Positions 26,437 to 35,026 of a DNA stretch of 64,000 nucleotides are shown here, piece by piece (the stretch's first letter is position 1; each line of letters opens with the position of its first letter). Both the position numbers and the translations under genes were made by a program. The stretch spans positions 558,001-622,000 of the forward strand of contig CAWAGB010000008.1 of the NCBI GenBank assembly GCA_963781555.1, in the 5' to 3' direction. The notes below the pieces were generated by a model, which was given only the letters and a program-made list of their open reading frames with translations, ran no database searches and was not told the DNA's origin. Source of the DNA: JAICQM01 sp963781555 (GTDB taxonomy: Bacteria > Chloroflexota > Limnocylindria > QHBO01).

Positions 26437-27645
26437 TCAGTGTGCCGGCGCCAGCGACGGGGTCGGTGAGAGCGGCGCCAGGTGGGCGTCGGGGCCGAGC
26501 GCGAGCTCGAGGAGCGATGGCTGGCCGTCGTGCTCGGCGAGCAGCACACCGGGGAGGTCGACCTCCGCGCGGTTGGCGATGATCGCGATGCTGACCCGCT
26601 GACGCGGGAAATAGACGAGGAAGCTGGTCGTTGTGCCGAGCAGGCCGGTATGCCCGATGCCTACCTCCTCGCCGAACACGAATCGGCGGGTGCCGAGGCC
26701 GTAGTCATCCTTGTTGAAGGTCGTCATGGCGGTCAGGTCGGCGTGTGACACGACCGAGCCGTCGCCGTAGAGCGCGGCGCCCCAGCGGGCGAGGTCGCCC
26801 GCCGTCGAGCGCATGGCCCCGGCGGTCCAGAACGACGTTGCCCACGACGGGCTGAGCATCTCCGGGTCGGCGCGCCGGCCGGCGAGCAGCCACGTGCCGC
26901 GGAGTCCCAGCGGGCGCGTGACCTGCTGAGCGATGACGTCCTCCGCTGGGCGCCCGGTGACCTGCTCCAGCAGCATCCCCATGATCACGTAGTTCGTGTT
27001 CGAGTAGCCCCAAGCGCTGCCGGGCGCGAACCACGCGCCGCCGAGATGATCGAACACCTCCTGGTGGGTGAACACGTGCCCCGGTTCGTCGATGAGCATC
27101 GACTTGAGGGGGGGATACAGGTCCGCGATGCCGCTCGTGTGCGCCAGCAGGTCGCGCACTGTCGCGCCCCTCGCGATGGTGAGGTCGGGCAGCCAGCGAG
27201 TGACCTGGTCATCCAGCGAGAGCGATCCCTCCTCCACCAGGCGCAGGGTTGCCGCGGCCACGAACGTCTTCGTGACGCTGCCGATGACGAACGCGTGGTC
27301 CGGCGCCAGTGGCGTGCTGGCGTCGCGATCGACGCCGGTCGCGCCCAGCCAGGTGACCCCGTCGTCGCGCACCACCGCGACTGCCAGGCCGTACGAGTGG
27401 GCCACGCTGCGGGCGTGATCCAGCGCGCCCTGGAGCGCGCTGCGCTCCGTCTCCCGCGGTGGCGGCGGAGATGACCCGAAGCGCTGGGCAACACGCTCCG
27501 GCATGAGCCAGAAGGGCGGCAGCGGGTCCTCGCCGGCGTCGCGAATGCCCGGGCCGGTTGCCAGGGCAGGGGTGACCAGGGTGGTCAGTGCGAGCAACCC
27601 CCCGAGAAATAGCCGGACGACGAAATGCGAGCGACGGTGGACCAT
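26437..27645 (-). CDS. Secreted serine beta-lactamase-fold hydrolase
   Basis: The 402-residue product has a signal peptide (FVVRLFLGGLLALTTLVTPALA). The class C/peptidase S12 motifs are SVTK (SxxK near residue 122), YSN in WGYSNTNYVIMG, and HTG in GIGHTGLLG. Members act as D-Ala-D-Ala carboxypeptidases or esterases outside the membrane; a true beta-lactamase role should not be assumed. ATG 27645 is chosen so that the signal peptide is N-terminal. It is divergent from the MFS gene whose MarR-type operator lies about 75 bp away. Confidence 0.85.
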   Translation of the reverse strand: MVHRRSHFVVRLFLGGLLALTTLVTPALATGPGIRDAGEDPLPPFWLMPERVAQRFGSSPPPPRETERSALQGALDHARSVAHSYGLAVAVVRDDGVTWLGATGVDRDASTPLAPDHAFVIGSVTKTFVAAATLRLVEEGSLSLDDQVTRWLPDLTIARGATVRDLLAHTSGIADLYPPLKSMLIDEPGHVFTHQEVFDHLGGAWFAPGSAWGYSNTNYVIMGMLLEQVTGRPAEDVIAQQVTRPLGLRGTWLLAGRRADPEMLSPSWATSFWTAGAMRSTAGDLARWGAALYGDGSVVSHADLTAMTTFNKDDYGLGTRRFVFGEEVGIGHTGLLGTTTSFLVYFPRQRVSIAIIANRAEVDLPGVLLAEHDGQPSLLELALGPDAHLAPLSPTPSLAPAH

Positions 27646-27719
27646 GGATGCCGGCCGATTCTGGCCCACCACACCCACTCGCGCAAGGGCCGGGGGGCTT
27701 GGCAGCGGGCTGCAATGTT

Positions 27720-27734
27720 GTTAGCATTGCTAAC
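27720..27734. promoter_or_regulatory. MarR-type operator overlapping a leaderless promoter
   Basis: GTTAGCATTGCTAAC is a perfect 7-bp inverted repeat around one central base. It contains the -10 box TAGCAT (27722-27727), 8 nt before ATG 27736. A bound dimer would block the promoter. The MarR gene just downstream of the transporter is the obvious candidate repressor. Confidence 0.7.
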
Positions 27735-27735
27735 T

Positions 27736-29169
27736 ATGATCTCGGCCCGCCTGCCTCGGCTGCTGCTCGCCGCGGTCCCGCCGCTGCGCGTCCTGGGGCC
27801 GCCGCCGGGTGGCACGCCCCCGCCACCACCACGAACTCCAGGTGGCGGCAGGCTGCGCCGTGGCTTCGCCGCGCTGGAGCACCGCAACTACCGCCTCTAC
27901 TGGTACGGCCAGGTCGTCAGCCTGGTCGGGACGTGGATGCAGTCGGTCAGCCAGCCGTGGCTCGTCCTGCTGCTCGGCGGATCGCCGCTCGAGCTCGGCA
28001 CCGTTCTCGCCCTGCAGTTCGCGCCGGCGATGGTCCTGGCGCCGCTGGGCGGCGTCCTCGCCGATCGCATCGACAAGCGCCGCGCCCTCATGGCTACCCA
28101 GGCCGCGGCCATGATCCAGGCGGTGGTGCTCTTCACCCTGACGTTCACCGGGGTCGTCCAGATCTGGCACATCATGGTGCTGGCGGCCGTGCTCGGGCTG
28201 ATCAGCGCGGTGGACATGCCTGTCCGCCAGTCGTTCGCCGCCGAGCTCGTGCCCCCGCGCGACCTCGTCAATGCCATCGCGCTCAACTCGGCATCCTTCA
28301 ACGCGGCACGCGTGCTGGGTCCGGCGGTGGCTGGCCTCGCGCTCGCCTTCTTCGGCCCGGCGTTCAACTTCGGGATCAACGCCGTGAGCTACCTGGCTGT
28401 CCTGCTCGGCCTGTGGATGATCGATGGCGGTCTGCTCAACCGGATCGTGCGACCGGCGCGGTATGCATCGGTCCGCTCGAGCCTTGCCGAGGGGATCACC
28501 TATGCGGCACGCACCCCGAACGTGCTCTGGCCGCTCGTCCTGCTGGGTGGGATGGCGACGTTCGCCATGAACTTCCAGACCCTGCTGCCGCTCTACGCGC
28601 GCAACACGCTCGGGTTCGGTGCGGATGGCTACGGCGCGCTCTTCGCGTCGATGGGGGTCGGCTCGCTCGTCGGGTCGCTGTCGCTGGCCTTCACCAGCGG
28701 CCGCCGGCCGATGCTGCGCCTCATCCTGCTGGGCGGGCTGGCGTTCCTCGTCCTGGAGCTGCTGTTGGGTCTCACCCGCGCGCCGGTCGCCTCGTTCGTC
28801 CTCGTTCCGCTCATCGGCCTGTCGTCGATGCTGATGGTGAACACGATCAACGTCACGATCCAGAACACGGTGACCAACGAGCTGCGCGGGCGGGTGATGA
28901 GCCTGTACGTCACCGTCTTCGCCGGCAGCGCGCCCATCGGCGGCTTCTTCGCCGGGGCGTTGGCGGAGATCTGGGATGCGCCGACCGCGTTCATCGCCGG
29001 CTCGCTGGTGTCCAGCACGGTCCTCGCCCTCGTTGCATGGAAGCTGGTGCAGCGTGCGCGGCGCGAGGATCGCGTGCGGAGACTCGGCCCGACCCTGGTG
29101 ACCGAGGTGGATGCCACCCCGCAGGCGGAGGCGGCGTCGGGGGAGCGCCCCGCGGCGGCGGGGGGCTGA
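27736..29169 (+). CDS. MFS transporter under MarR-type control
   Basis: The protein has 477 residues and about 12 membrane helices. After a Pro/Gly-rich N-terminal tail it reads HRNYRLYWYGQVVSLVGTWMQSVSQPWLVL and GGVLADRIDKRRALM, the pattern of the MFS_3/enterobactin-exporter-like group. Export of a toxic or secreted small molecule is likely. ATG 27736 is chosen because the operator/promoter sits directly before it. The convergent MarR gene begins its stop 10 nt downstream. The substrate is unknown. Confidence 0.85.
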   Translation: MISARLPRLLLAAVPPLRVLGPPPGGTPPPPPRTPGGGRLRRGFAALEHRNYRLYWYGQVVSLVGTWMQSVSQPWLVLLLGGSPLELGTVLALQFAPAMVLAPLGGVLADRIDKRRALMATQAAAMIQAVVLFTLTFTGVVQIWHIMVLAAVLGLISAVDMPVRQSFAAELVPPRDLVNAIALNSASFNAARVLGPAVAGLALAFFGPAFNFGINAVSYLAVLLGLWMIDGGLLNRIVRPARYASVRSSLAEGITYAARTPNVLWPLVLLGGMATFAMNFQTLLPLYARNTLGFGADGYGALFASMGVGSLVGSLSLAFTSGRRPMLRLILLGGLAFLVLELLLGLTRAPVASFVLVPLIGLSSMLMVNTINVTIQNTVTNELRGRVMSLYVTVFAGSAPIGGFFAGALAEIWDAPTAFIAGSLVSSTVLALVAWKLVQRARREDRVRRLGPTLVTEVDATPQAEAASGERPAAAGG

Positions 29170-29179
29170 GCGACCCGCT

Positions 29180-29668
29180 CTAGCGCGGACGCGAGGGGGT
29201 GGGACCTGCGGGGAGCAGGACCTGCAGCTCGTCGAGCGCCGTGCCGATGGCGGCGCGCCGATCGTCGGGCAGCGGCGCAAGCAGCTCGGCCGCCGCCTCC
29301 AGGAGCTCGCGGCGCATGGCGCGCACCTTGCGCCTGCCCTTGGGGGTGAGCGACAGGCGCACCGCGCGACGGTCCCGGGGATCGGTGCCACGTTCCACGT
29401 ATCCGCTCTCGACCAGGCTGGCGGCGAGGCGCGTCACGACCGGCGCAGACACCAGCAGGCGCCGCGCTATCTCCGCCTGCGGGATGGGCTTCTCGCCATC
29501 GATGATGCGCAGCACGTTGTACTGCTGGTACGTGAGCGACTTCCACGCCGGGCGGCGTCGAGCATGGGAGAGGAGATGACGGAAGACCGGCGCGATGGTC
29601 GCCACGAGGCGTGCCTCGAGGCCGTCGGAGGTGGGAGGCTGCGCCGCGCCGCGGGGACTGGCCGACAT
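29180..29668 (-). CDS. MarR family regulator
   Basis: The 162-residue protein has the MarR winged helix: LTYQQYNVLRIIDGEKPIPQAEIARRLLVSAPVVTRL and the wing RGTDPRDRRAVRLSLTPKGRR. It probably represses the transporter through the palindrome at 27720-27734 and releases it on ligand binding. ATG 29668 is chosen from its -10 box (TAGCAT, 8 nt upstream). The start codon overlaps the ATG of the divergent MFS gene within CATG. Confidence 0.9.
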   Translation of the reverse strand: MSASPRGAAQPPTSDGLEARLVATIAPVFRHLLSHARRRPAWKSLTYQQYNVLRIIDGEKPIPQAEIARRLLVSAPVVTRLAASLVESGYVERGTDPRDRRAVRLSLTPKGRRKVRAMRRELLEAAAELLAPLPDDRRAAIGTALDELQVLLPAGPTPSRPR

Positions 29669-30911
29669 GGTGCCTGATGCTACCAAACGGACTCCTTCGC
29701 ACCCGGCGCTCACGCTCGCGCTGCTCTCGACTGGGCACGCCGTCATCCACGCCCTCTCGGCGCTGCTGCCACTGGTCTACCCGATCATCATCGTCGAGTT
29801 CGCGCTGCGCCCCGCCGACGTCGGGACGTTCATTGCCGTCACCACCGCGGTCGGCGGTCTCATGCAGATCGCGTACGGCTTCGTCACCCGGTACGTGGCG
29901 CGCCCGCTGCTCCTGGCCGGCGGGCAGCTCGTCTTCGGCCTGAGCCTCCTCTTCGCCGGCAGCTCGACCTCGGTCGCGCAGCTGCTGGCCGGGATCAGCG
30001 CGTCGCGCATCGGCGCCTCGCCCCAGCATCCGGTGGGCAACGCCCTGCTCTCGGACGCCTTCCCGGCGGAGCGGCGCGGCTTCGCCATCAGCGCCCACAT
30101 CGCCGGTGGCAACCTCGGCACGATCGCGGTGCCCCTGCTGGCGGGGAGTGGCCTGCTGGGTGCCGGGCTGCTGGCCAGCATCGGCTGGCAGCGCACGATC
30201 GGCCTCATCGGGCTGCCGGCCCTCGTGATCGGCGTGCTGATCGGCCTTTTCGTGCGCGAGGACCACCGCGCCTACCGTCGCGCCGCGCGCTCCGGTCCAT
30301 CGGTCCGTGCGCAGCTGGGGGACGTGGCCGCGCGTCGCGACCTGCGTTACATCCTGCTCGCGTCACTCGCCGCCGCCGGTGGCCGCGGCCTCGACATCGT
30401 TGCGCCGTTCATGCTCCTTTACCTGTCCGGGCCACTGGGGATCGACCGGGCCACGGTGAGCATGCTGTACCTGATCCTGCTGGTGGGCGCGGTCATCGGT
30501 CCGCTGCTGGCGGGTTGGATGTCGGACCGATACGGCCGTCAGCGCATCCTGGTGGCCTACTACCTGGTCAGCGCGGTTGGGATCATCGCGTTCCTGCTGG
30601 CGGGCTCGAACCTGGTCCTGCTGGTGCCGCTGCTGATCCCCTTCGGCACGGCGGTGTTCAGCGAGTCGCCGGTCCTGCAGGCGTACCTTGCCGACCGGGC
30701 GGACGGACCGATCCGCGATGTGGCGTTCAGCGTGTACTTCACCGCAGCCTTCGGGATCGGTGCCGGCTGGGCGCTGGTGATCGGCCAGGTGGTGGAGCGC
30801 TTCGGGTATCCGTGGGCATTCGGGGTGATGGCCGCGTCGTACCTCGTCGCCGCGCTGCTGCTGCGGGCCGTGCCGCCCCTGGCGCCCGGTCGATCTATCG
30901 AACGAATCTGA
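29667..30911 (+). CDS. MFS transporter, second
   Basis: The 414-residue protein has about 12 helices, with YPIIIVEFALRPADVGTFIAVT and GWMSDRYGRQRILVAYYLVSA (the loop 8-9 motif). It is not closely similar to the transporter at 27.7 kb and looks more like the fosmidomycin-resistance/YfcJ-type group. The start at 29667 overlaps the divergent MarR start; ATG 29595 is possible but would run into MarR coding sequence. It may belong to the same regulatory circuit. The substrate is unknown. Confidence 0.8.
   Translation: MVPDATKRTPSHPALTLALLSTGHAVIHALSALLPLVYPIIIVEFALRPADVGTFIAVTTAVGGLMQIAYGFVTRYVARPLLLAGGQLVFGLSLLFAGSSTSVAQLLAGISASRIGASPQHPVGNALLSDAFPAERRGFAISAHIAGGNLGTIAVPLLAGSGLLGAGLLASIGWQRTIGLIGLPALVIGVLIGLFVREDHRAYRRAARSGPSVRAQLGDVAARRDLRYILLASLAAAGGRGLDIVAPFMLLYLSGPLGIDRATVSMLYLILLVGAVIGPLLAGWMSDRYGRQRILVAYYLVSAVGIIAFLLAGSNLVLLVPLLIPFGTAVFSESPVLQAYLADRADGPIRDVAFSVYFTAAFGIGAGWALVIGQVVERFGYPWAFGVMAASYLVAALLLRAVPPLAPGRSIERI
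29677..29682 (-). promoter_or_regulatory. -10 box, leaderless marR
   Basis: TAGCAT on the minus strand ends 8 nt before the MarR ATG at 29668. It lies inside the first codons of the divergent MFS gene. No full palindrome like that at 27720 is present here. Confidence 0.45.
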
Positions 30912-30955
30912 CGTCGGCACCCCGGGGCGCTGCCTTCGTTCGAGATCTCGAGCGC

Positions 30956-31561
30956 TCAGCCCGCCCCGCCGAGCGCGGCACCCACCAGCACCACCACCCC
31001 GCCCAGCGCGAAGAGCGCGGCTGAGCCCAGTCGCACGGCCCGCGGGGACAGGCGTGCGCCAACCTGGCGCCCCACCACGACCGCCACCAGGTTGGCGGCG
31101 ACCTCCCCGATCGTGGACCCGATCCACGTTGCCAGCGCGCCCTGGCTGGCGGCGAGCCCGAAGGTGACCAGCATCGTCTTGTCGCCGAGCTCGCCGATTA
31201 CGAACGTCGCCGCCACGGTTGCGGCCAGTCCAAGCCCGACCATTCGCCGACCCCGCGTCCCGGCGACCGCATCCTCCGGCTGGTCATCGTCGTCGCCGCG
31301 CAGGGTCCACGCCGCAACCGCAAGGAACGAGAGCCCGGCGATCACCGCGACCAGCTGGCCGGGCAGGACGGCACCGATCGCGGCTCCCACGAGTACGCTC
31401 AGACCCTGGATGAACGCCGCCGCGACCACCAGGCCCAGGATCACCGGCCCCGCCGGGTAACGTGTTGCGAAGGCGAGGATCAGGATCTGGCTCTTGTCGC
31501 CGAACTCGGCGACGAATACGGCGCCGGCGGCGAGCGCGGCGGCGGCAAGGAACGGGATCAA
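30956..31561 (-). CDS. TMEM165/GDT1 family cation transporter
   Basis: The 201-residue membrane protein has about six helices in two inverted halves, each with the family signature E-x-G-D-K-[ST]: EFGDKSQ near residue 19 and ELGDKTM near residue 124. Members exchange Mn2+ or Ca2+ for protons. The start is TTG 31561, overlapping the stop of the upstream small protein (TTGA), so the two are coupled. A short acidic loop (DDDDQPED) separates the halves. The convergent 44-nt gap to the MFS gene holds a 12-bp palindrome TCGAGATCTCGA (30940-30951) without a T-run. Confidence 0.9.
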   Translation of the reverse strand: MIPFLAAAALAAGAVFVAEFGDKSQILILAFATRYPAGPVILGLVVAAAFIQGLSVLVGAAIGAVLPGQLVAVIAGLSFLAVAAWTLRGDDDDQPEDAVAGTRGRRMVGLGLAATVAATFVIGELGDKTMLVTFGLAASQGALATWIGSTIGEVAANLVAVVVGRQVGARLSPRAVRLGSAALFALGGVVVLVGAALGGAG

Positions 31562-31902
31562 CAGAGGTCGATGGGGGCGTTCCGGCAGATGTCGTCGACG
31601 CGCCTGGCCAGCTCCGCCACCCGGTCGCGGATCTCGTCCATGCGCTCGAGGATGAGGCCCGACGAATCAGTCGGCACCACGCCGCTGCGCGGGATCGCCG
31701 CCAGCTCGTCGCTCAGCCCATCCAACGTCGTCCGCACCTCGTCGAGCCCGCTGCTCGCGGCAGCCGCTGCCGCCGCCGCCGCCGATGCGTCGGCACGGGC
31801 ATCGGCCACGTCGTCGCGCAGGCCTGCGACCTGGAGGAGGAGGACGACGAGCAGGAGGGCGATGACGGCGGCGCCGATGGCCGCCGGAAGCGAACGATGC
31901 AT
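31558..31902 (-). CDS. Small membrane-anchored coiled-coil protein
   Basis: The 114-residue protein has an N-terminal membrane helix (AIGAAVIALLLVVLLLQVA) and an Ala-rich heptad segment suggesting a coiled coil, ending with a two-cysteine tail. It is coupled to the GDT1 gene by a 4-nt overlap. It may be an accessory or scaffold for that transporter; no domain was recognised. Confidence 0.6.
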   Translation of the reverse strand: MHRSLPAAIGAAVIALLLVVLLLQVAGLRDDVADARADASAAAAAAAAASSGLDEVRTTLDGLSDELAAIPRSGVVPTDSSGLILERMDEIRDRVAELARRVDDICRNAPIDLC

Positions 31903-31908
31903 GCCGCC

Positions 31909-31914
31909 ATGCTA
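31909..31914 (-). promoter_or_regulatory. -10 box, leaderless coiled-coil/GDT1 operon
   Basis: TAGCAT on the minus strand ends 6 nt before ATG 31902. Confidence 0.5.
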
Positions 31915-31978
31915 TCGGTCGTCGCCGCGGGCGGCTCGGCCGGCCTCGCTTCGGCTCCGTCGCGGGGTGCTGCGCGGA

Positions 31979-31984
31979 TAGAAT
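31979..31984 (+). promoter_or_regulatory. -10 box of acsA
   Basis: TAGAAT predicts a start near 31991 and a leader of about 30 nt that contains the AAGGAG ribosome site (32005-32010). Confidence 0.45.
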
Positions 31985-32019
31985 CCAAAGCCCAGAGTCG
32001 AACGAAGGAGCGTGACCGG

Positions 32020-33993
32020 ATGAGCGACGAGCGGAACGGCAACGCCGACGCGATCGAGAATCTCCTGCGCGAGGACCGCATCTTCCCGCCGCCGGCCGCG
32101 TTCACCGCCACCGCGCTCATCGACGATCCGGGGATCTACGAGCGGACGGCGACCGACGACGGGTTCCGCGACTTCTGGACGCAGGAGGGCAACCGGCTCG
32201 ACTGGATGGAGCCGTGGAACGAGCTCTATACCTGGAATGCGCCGTACGCGAAGTGGTACCTCGGCGGCAAGCTCAACGTCAGCGCCAATTGCCTGGACCG
32301 CCACGTCGCCGGCGGGCTGGGCGATCGGGTCGCCTACTTCTGGGAGGGCGAGCCCGGCGATACGCGGACCATCACCTATCGCGAGCTCCTTGACGAGGTG
32401 TGCCGCTTCACCAACGCGCTGCGCAGCCTCGGGGTGCGGAAGGGTGACCGGGTCGCCATCTACATGCCGATGATCCCCGAGCTGCCGGTCGCGATGCTCG
32501 CCTGCACCCGCATCGGGGCACCGCACAGCGTGGTGTTCGGCGGCTTCAGCGCCGACGCCCTCGCCGACCGTATCGACGACGCGTCGTGCACGGTCGTCAT
32601 CACCGCCGACGGCGGCTACCGCAAGGGTGCCACCGTGCCCCTCAAGGCGAGCGCCGACGAGGCAATCGGGCGGACGTCATCGGTCCGGCATTGCGTGGTC
32701 GTGAAGCGCACCGGTGACGACGTGGCGTGGGACGAGGCGCGCGATCACTGGTACCACGACCTGGTGGCCGACGAGCCGGCGACGGCCGACCCCGAGCCGA
32801 TGGACTCGGAGGACCTGCTCTACCTCCTCTACACGTCGGGCACCACGGCCAAGCCGAAGGGGATCATGCACACCACCGGCGGCTACCTGGCCGGGGTGAG
32901 CGCCACCCATCGGTACATCTTCGACCTCAAGCCGGAGACCGATGTCTATTGGTGCATGGCCGACATCGGCTGGGTGACCGGTCATTCGTACATCGTCTAC
33001 GGGCCGCTCGCCAATGCCACGACGAGCGTCATCTACGAGGGCGCCATCGACTTCCCGGACAAGGACCGATGGGCGCAGCTGGCCGCGAAGTACCGCGCCA
33101 CGATCCTGTACACCGCCCCCACCGCCATCCGCGCGCTCATGAAGTACGGCGCCGACGCCTTTTCCGGCGACGACCTGTCAGCGCTGCGCGTGCTGGGCAG
33201 CGTGGGCGAGCCGATCAACCCCGAGGCGTGGGCGTGGTACTGGAAGGAGATCGGGGGAGGCCGCTGCCCGGTGGTCGACACGTGGTGGCAGACCGAGACC
33301 GGCATGATCATGATCGCGCCGCTGCCAGGGATCACCACCCTCAAGCCGGGGAGCGCCACCTTCCCCTTCCCGGGAGTGATTGCCGACGTGGTCGACGAGG
33401 CCGGCACATCCGTTCCGCTGGGCCGCGGCGGCTACCTGACCCTTGACCGGCCCTGGCCGGCCATGCTGCGTGGCATCTACGGGGATCCGGAGCGCTACGA
33501 GCAGACCTACTGGTCGCGCTATCCCGGCCGCTACTTTCCCGGCGACGGCTGCAAGCGCGACGAGGAGGGGTACTACTGGCTCCTGGGCCGCGTCGACGAC
33601 GTGATGAACGTGTCGGGCCACCGCATCTCCACCACCGAGGTGGAGTCCGCCCTGGTCTCGCATCCGGCGGTCGCGGAGGCGGCCGTGGTCGGGCGCTCGG
33701 ACCCGTTGACCGGCCAGGCGATCTTCAGCTACGTGATCCTGCGCGCCGGCAACGAGCCGGGTGACGCGCTGGCCACCGAGCTGCGCGAGCACGTGGCCCA
33801 CACCATCGGCAAGTTCGCGCGACCGAAGCAGCTCATGTTCACCCCGGATCTCCCCAAGACCCGCTCCGGCAAGATCATGCGCCGCCTGCTCCGCGACATC
33901 GCCGAGCAGCGCGACCTGGGCGACGTGACCACGCTGGCGGATGCGAACGTGGTCAACACCATCCGTGACGGGTCCGGGAAGGGCGAGGACTAG
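32020..33993 (+). CDS. acsA: Acetyl-CoA synthetase
   Basis: The enzyme makes acetyl-CoA from acetate, ATP and CoA through acetyl-AMP. The 657-residue protein has the full-length ACS layout: an N-terminal segment with WYLGGKLNVSANCLDRH, the P-loop YTSGTTAKPKGIMHTTGG near residue 270, WWQTETGMIMI near 424, and the C-terminal PKTRSGKIMRRLLR whose lysine (near 617) is the residue acetylated in this family. ATG 32020 sits 9 nt after AAGGAG; the open frame upstream covers the divergent small gene. No deacetylase or acetyltransferase partner is adjacent. Confidence 0.95.
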   Translation: MSDERNGNADAIENLLREDRIFPPPAAFTATALIDDPGIYERTATDDGFRDFWTQEGNRLDWMEPWNELYTWNAPYAKWYLGGKLNVSANCLDRHVAGGLGDRVAYFWEGEPGDTRTITYRELLDEVCRFTNALRSLGVRKGDRVAIYMPMIPELPVAMLACTRIGAPHSVVFGGFSADALADRIDDASCTVVITADGGYRKGATVPLKASADEAIGRTSSVRHCVVVKRTGDDVAWDEARDHWYHDLVADEPATADPEPMDSEDLLYLLYTSGTTAKPKGIMHTTGGYLAGVSATHRYIFDLKPETDVYWCMADIGWVTGHSYIVYGPLANATTSVIYEGAIDFPDKDRWAQLAAKYRATILYTAPTAIRALMKYGADAFSGDDLSALRVLGSVGEPINPEAWAWYWKEIGGGRCPVVDTWWQTETGMIMIAPLPGITTLKPGSATFPFPGVIADVVDEAGTSVPLGRGGYLTLDRPWPAMLRGIYGDPERYEQTYWSRYPGRYFPGDGCKRDEEGYYWLLGRVDDVMNVSGHRISTTEVESALVSHPAVAEAAVVGRSDPLTGQAIFSYVILRAGNEPGDALATELREHVAHTIGKFARPKQLMFTPDLPKTRSGKIMRRLLRDIAEQRDLGDVTTLADANVVNTIRDGSGKGED

Positions 33994-34033
33994 GGGTCGC
34001 CGACGATCCGGCCCTCCGGCGGTGCCGGCCCGG

Positions 34034-34136
34034 CAACGTCCGGAGTCCGAGCCCCCGTTCGTTGTGCGTCTGTTGCCCGCGGAGCAACGGTCGGCGCCCA
34101 TACCCGCGCCGGCCGGCCTTCCGGGTCCGGACGTTG
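34034..34136. repeat. 103-bp element with inverted ends, solo copy
   Basis: The element begins CAACGTCCGGA (34034-34044) and ends TCCGGACGTTG (34126-34136), perfect 11-bp inverted ends. Inside, TGTGCGTCTGTTGCCC corresponds (reverse strand) to GGGCAACAAACGCACA in the copy at 47.1 kb, at similar spacing. It lies in the 283-nt gap between acsA and the S51 peptidase gene; I see no gene in that gap. Confidence 0.6.
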
Positions 34137-34262
34137 TGGGCAGCACGACGCCACTCCTCGGCGGCGGGTGTAGATTGGGCTGGCTGGCGTCCCGAGCCCG
34201 AGCTTCTCGGGTCGGTGGATGGCGGTGCGCACGCGCGGCCGGCGCCGAACCGCGCGCTGGCC

Positions 34263-34268
34263 TACCCT
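34263..34268 (+). promoter_or_regulatory. -10 box, leaderless S51 gene
   Basis: TACCCT is followed by 8 nt and ATG 34277. Confidence 0.4.
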
Positions 34269-34276
34269 CCGCCCAG

Positions 34277-35017
34277 ATGAGCGATCACCCCCCGCCGATC
34301 CGCGCGTCCGCCGGCGTCGGTCCGGGCCACGTCTGCCTGGTCGGGGCGGGCGAGTACCTGCCCGCCATGGCGCCGGTCGACCGCGTGCTGCTCTCGCTGA
34401 CCGCCGCGGCACGCGAGGGTAGGGTTCCGCGTGTCATTTGCCTGCCGACCGCCGCCGGGACGGAGGGCGAGACGGTGGTCAGTCGCTGGATGAGCATGGG
34501 CATCGAGCACTTCCGTGGGCTCGGCGCGGACGCCATGGCGCTCCGGGTCATCGACCGCGCCACCGCCGAGGAGGCGGAGCTGGAGGAGACCGTCGGCGCG
34601 GCGGACCTCGTCTACCTGTCCGGCGGCAAGCCGGAGCACCTGCTCGACAGCCTCGACGGCACCCGGGCGTGGCGCGGCGTGCTGCGCGTGCTGGCGGGCG
34701 GCGGCGTGGTCGCCGGCTGCAGCGCTGGCGCCATGATCATGGGTTCGCTGGTACCGAGCTTCCCAATGGTCAATCGGCGCCGTGCGGGGTTCGGCCTGGT
34801 GCCGGACTCCATCGTGCTGCCGCATTTCGACGAGTTCTTCGGCCGCCTCGGGGCGCTGGCCCGCTTCGGCGTCCCAAAGGGTCACTACCTGCTCGGAATC
34901 GACGGGATGACGGGCCTGCTGGTCGGTGCCGACGGCTGGCGCGTGCTCGGCGAGCGCCGGGTGGTCGTGGAGGAAGCCGGCGTGCAGCAGGAGCTCCGCG
35001 TCCAACCCGACGGCTAG
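34277..35017 (+). CDS. Peptidase S51 (cyanophycinase/dipeptidase E-like)
   Basis: The 246-residue protein has LVGAGEYLPAM at the start, YLSGGKPEHLLDSL (oxyanion region) and the nucleophile elbow AGCSAGAMIMG with the serine near residue 149, then IVLPHFDEFFGR. This is the alpha/beta fold of dipeptidase E and cyanophycinase. It probably cleaves isopeptide or dipeptide bonds in the cytosol. No cyanophycin synthetase is nearby. The start is set by a -10 box 8 nt upstream. Confidence 0.82.
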   Translation: MSDHPPPIRASAGVGPGHVCLVGAGEYLPAMAPVDRVLLSLTAAAREGRVPRVICLPTAAGTEGETVVSRWMSMGIEHFRGLGADAMALRVIDRATAEEAELEETVGAADLVYLSGGKPEHLLDSLDGTRAWRGVLRVLAGGGVVAGCSAGAMIMGSLVPSFPMVNRRRAGFGLVPDSIVLPHFDEFFGRLGALARFGVPKGHYLLGIDGMTGLLVGADGWRVLGERRVVVEEAGVQQELRVQPDG

Positions 35018-35020
35018 AAT
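35015..35020 (+). promoter_or_regulatory. -10 box, leaderless DtxR-family gene
   Basis: TAGAAT is followed by 6 nt and ATG 35027. It overlaps the stop codon of the S51 gene. Confidence 0.5.
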
Positions 35021-35026
35021 CGGTCA

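Noticed and set aside
30912..30955. Rho-independent terminator between the convergent MFS and GDT1 genes
   Set aside because: There is a 12-bp palindrome, but no T-run on either strand, so I do not call it.
34034..34136. Integron attC-like recombination site
   Set aside because: The length and inverted ends recall attC, but the ends do not fit the RYYYAAC/GTTRRRY consensus and no integron integrase is in the window.
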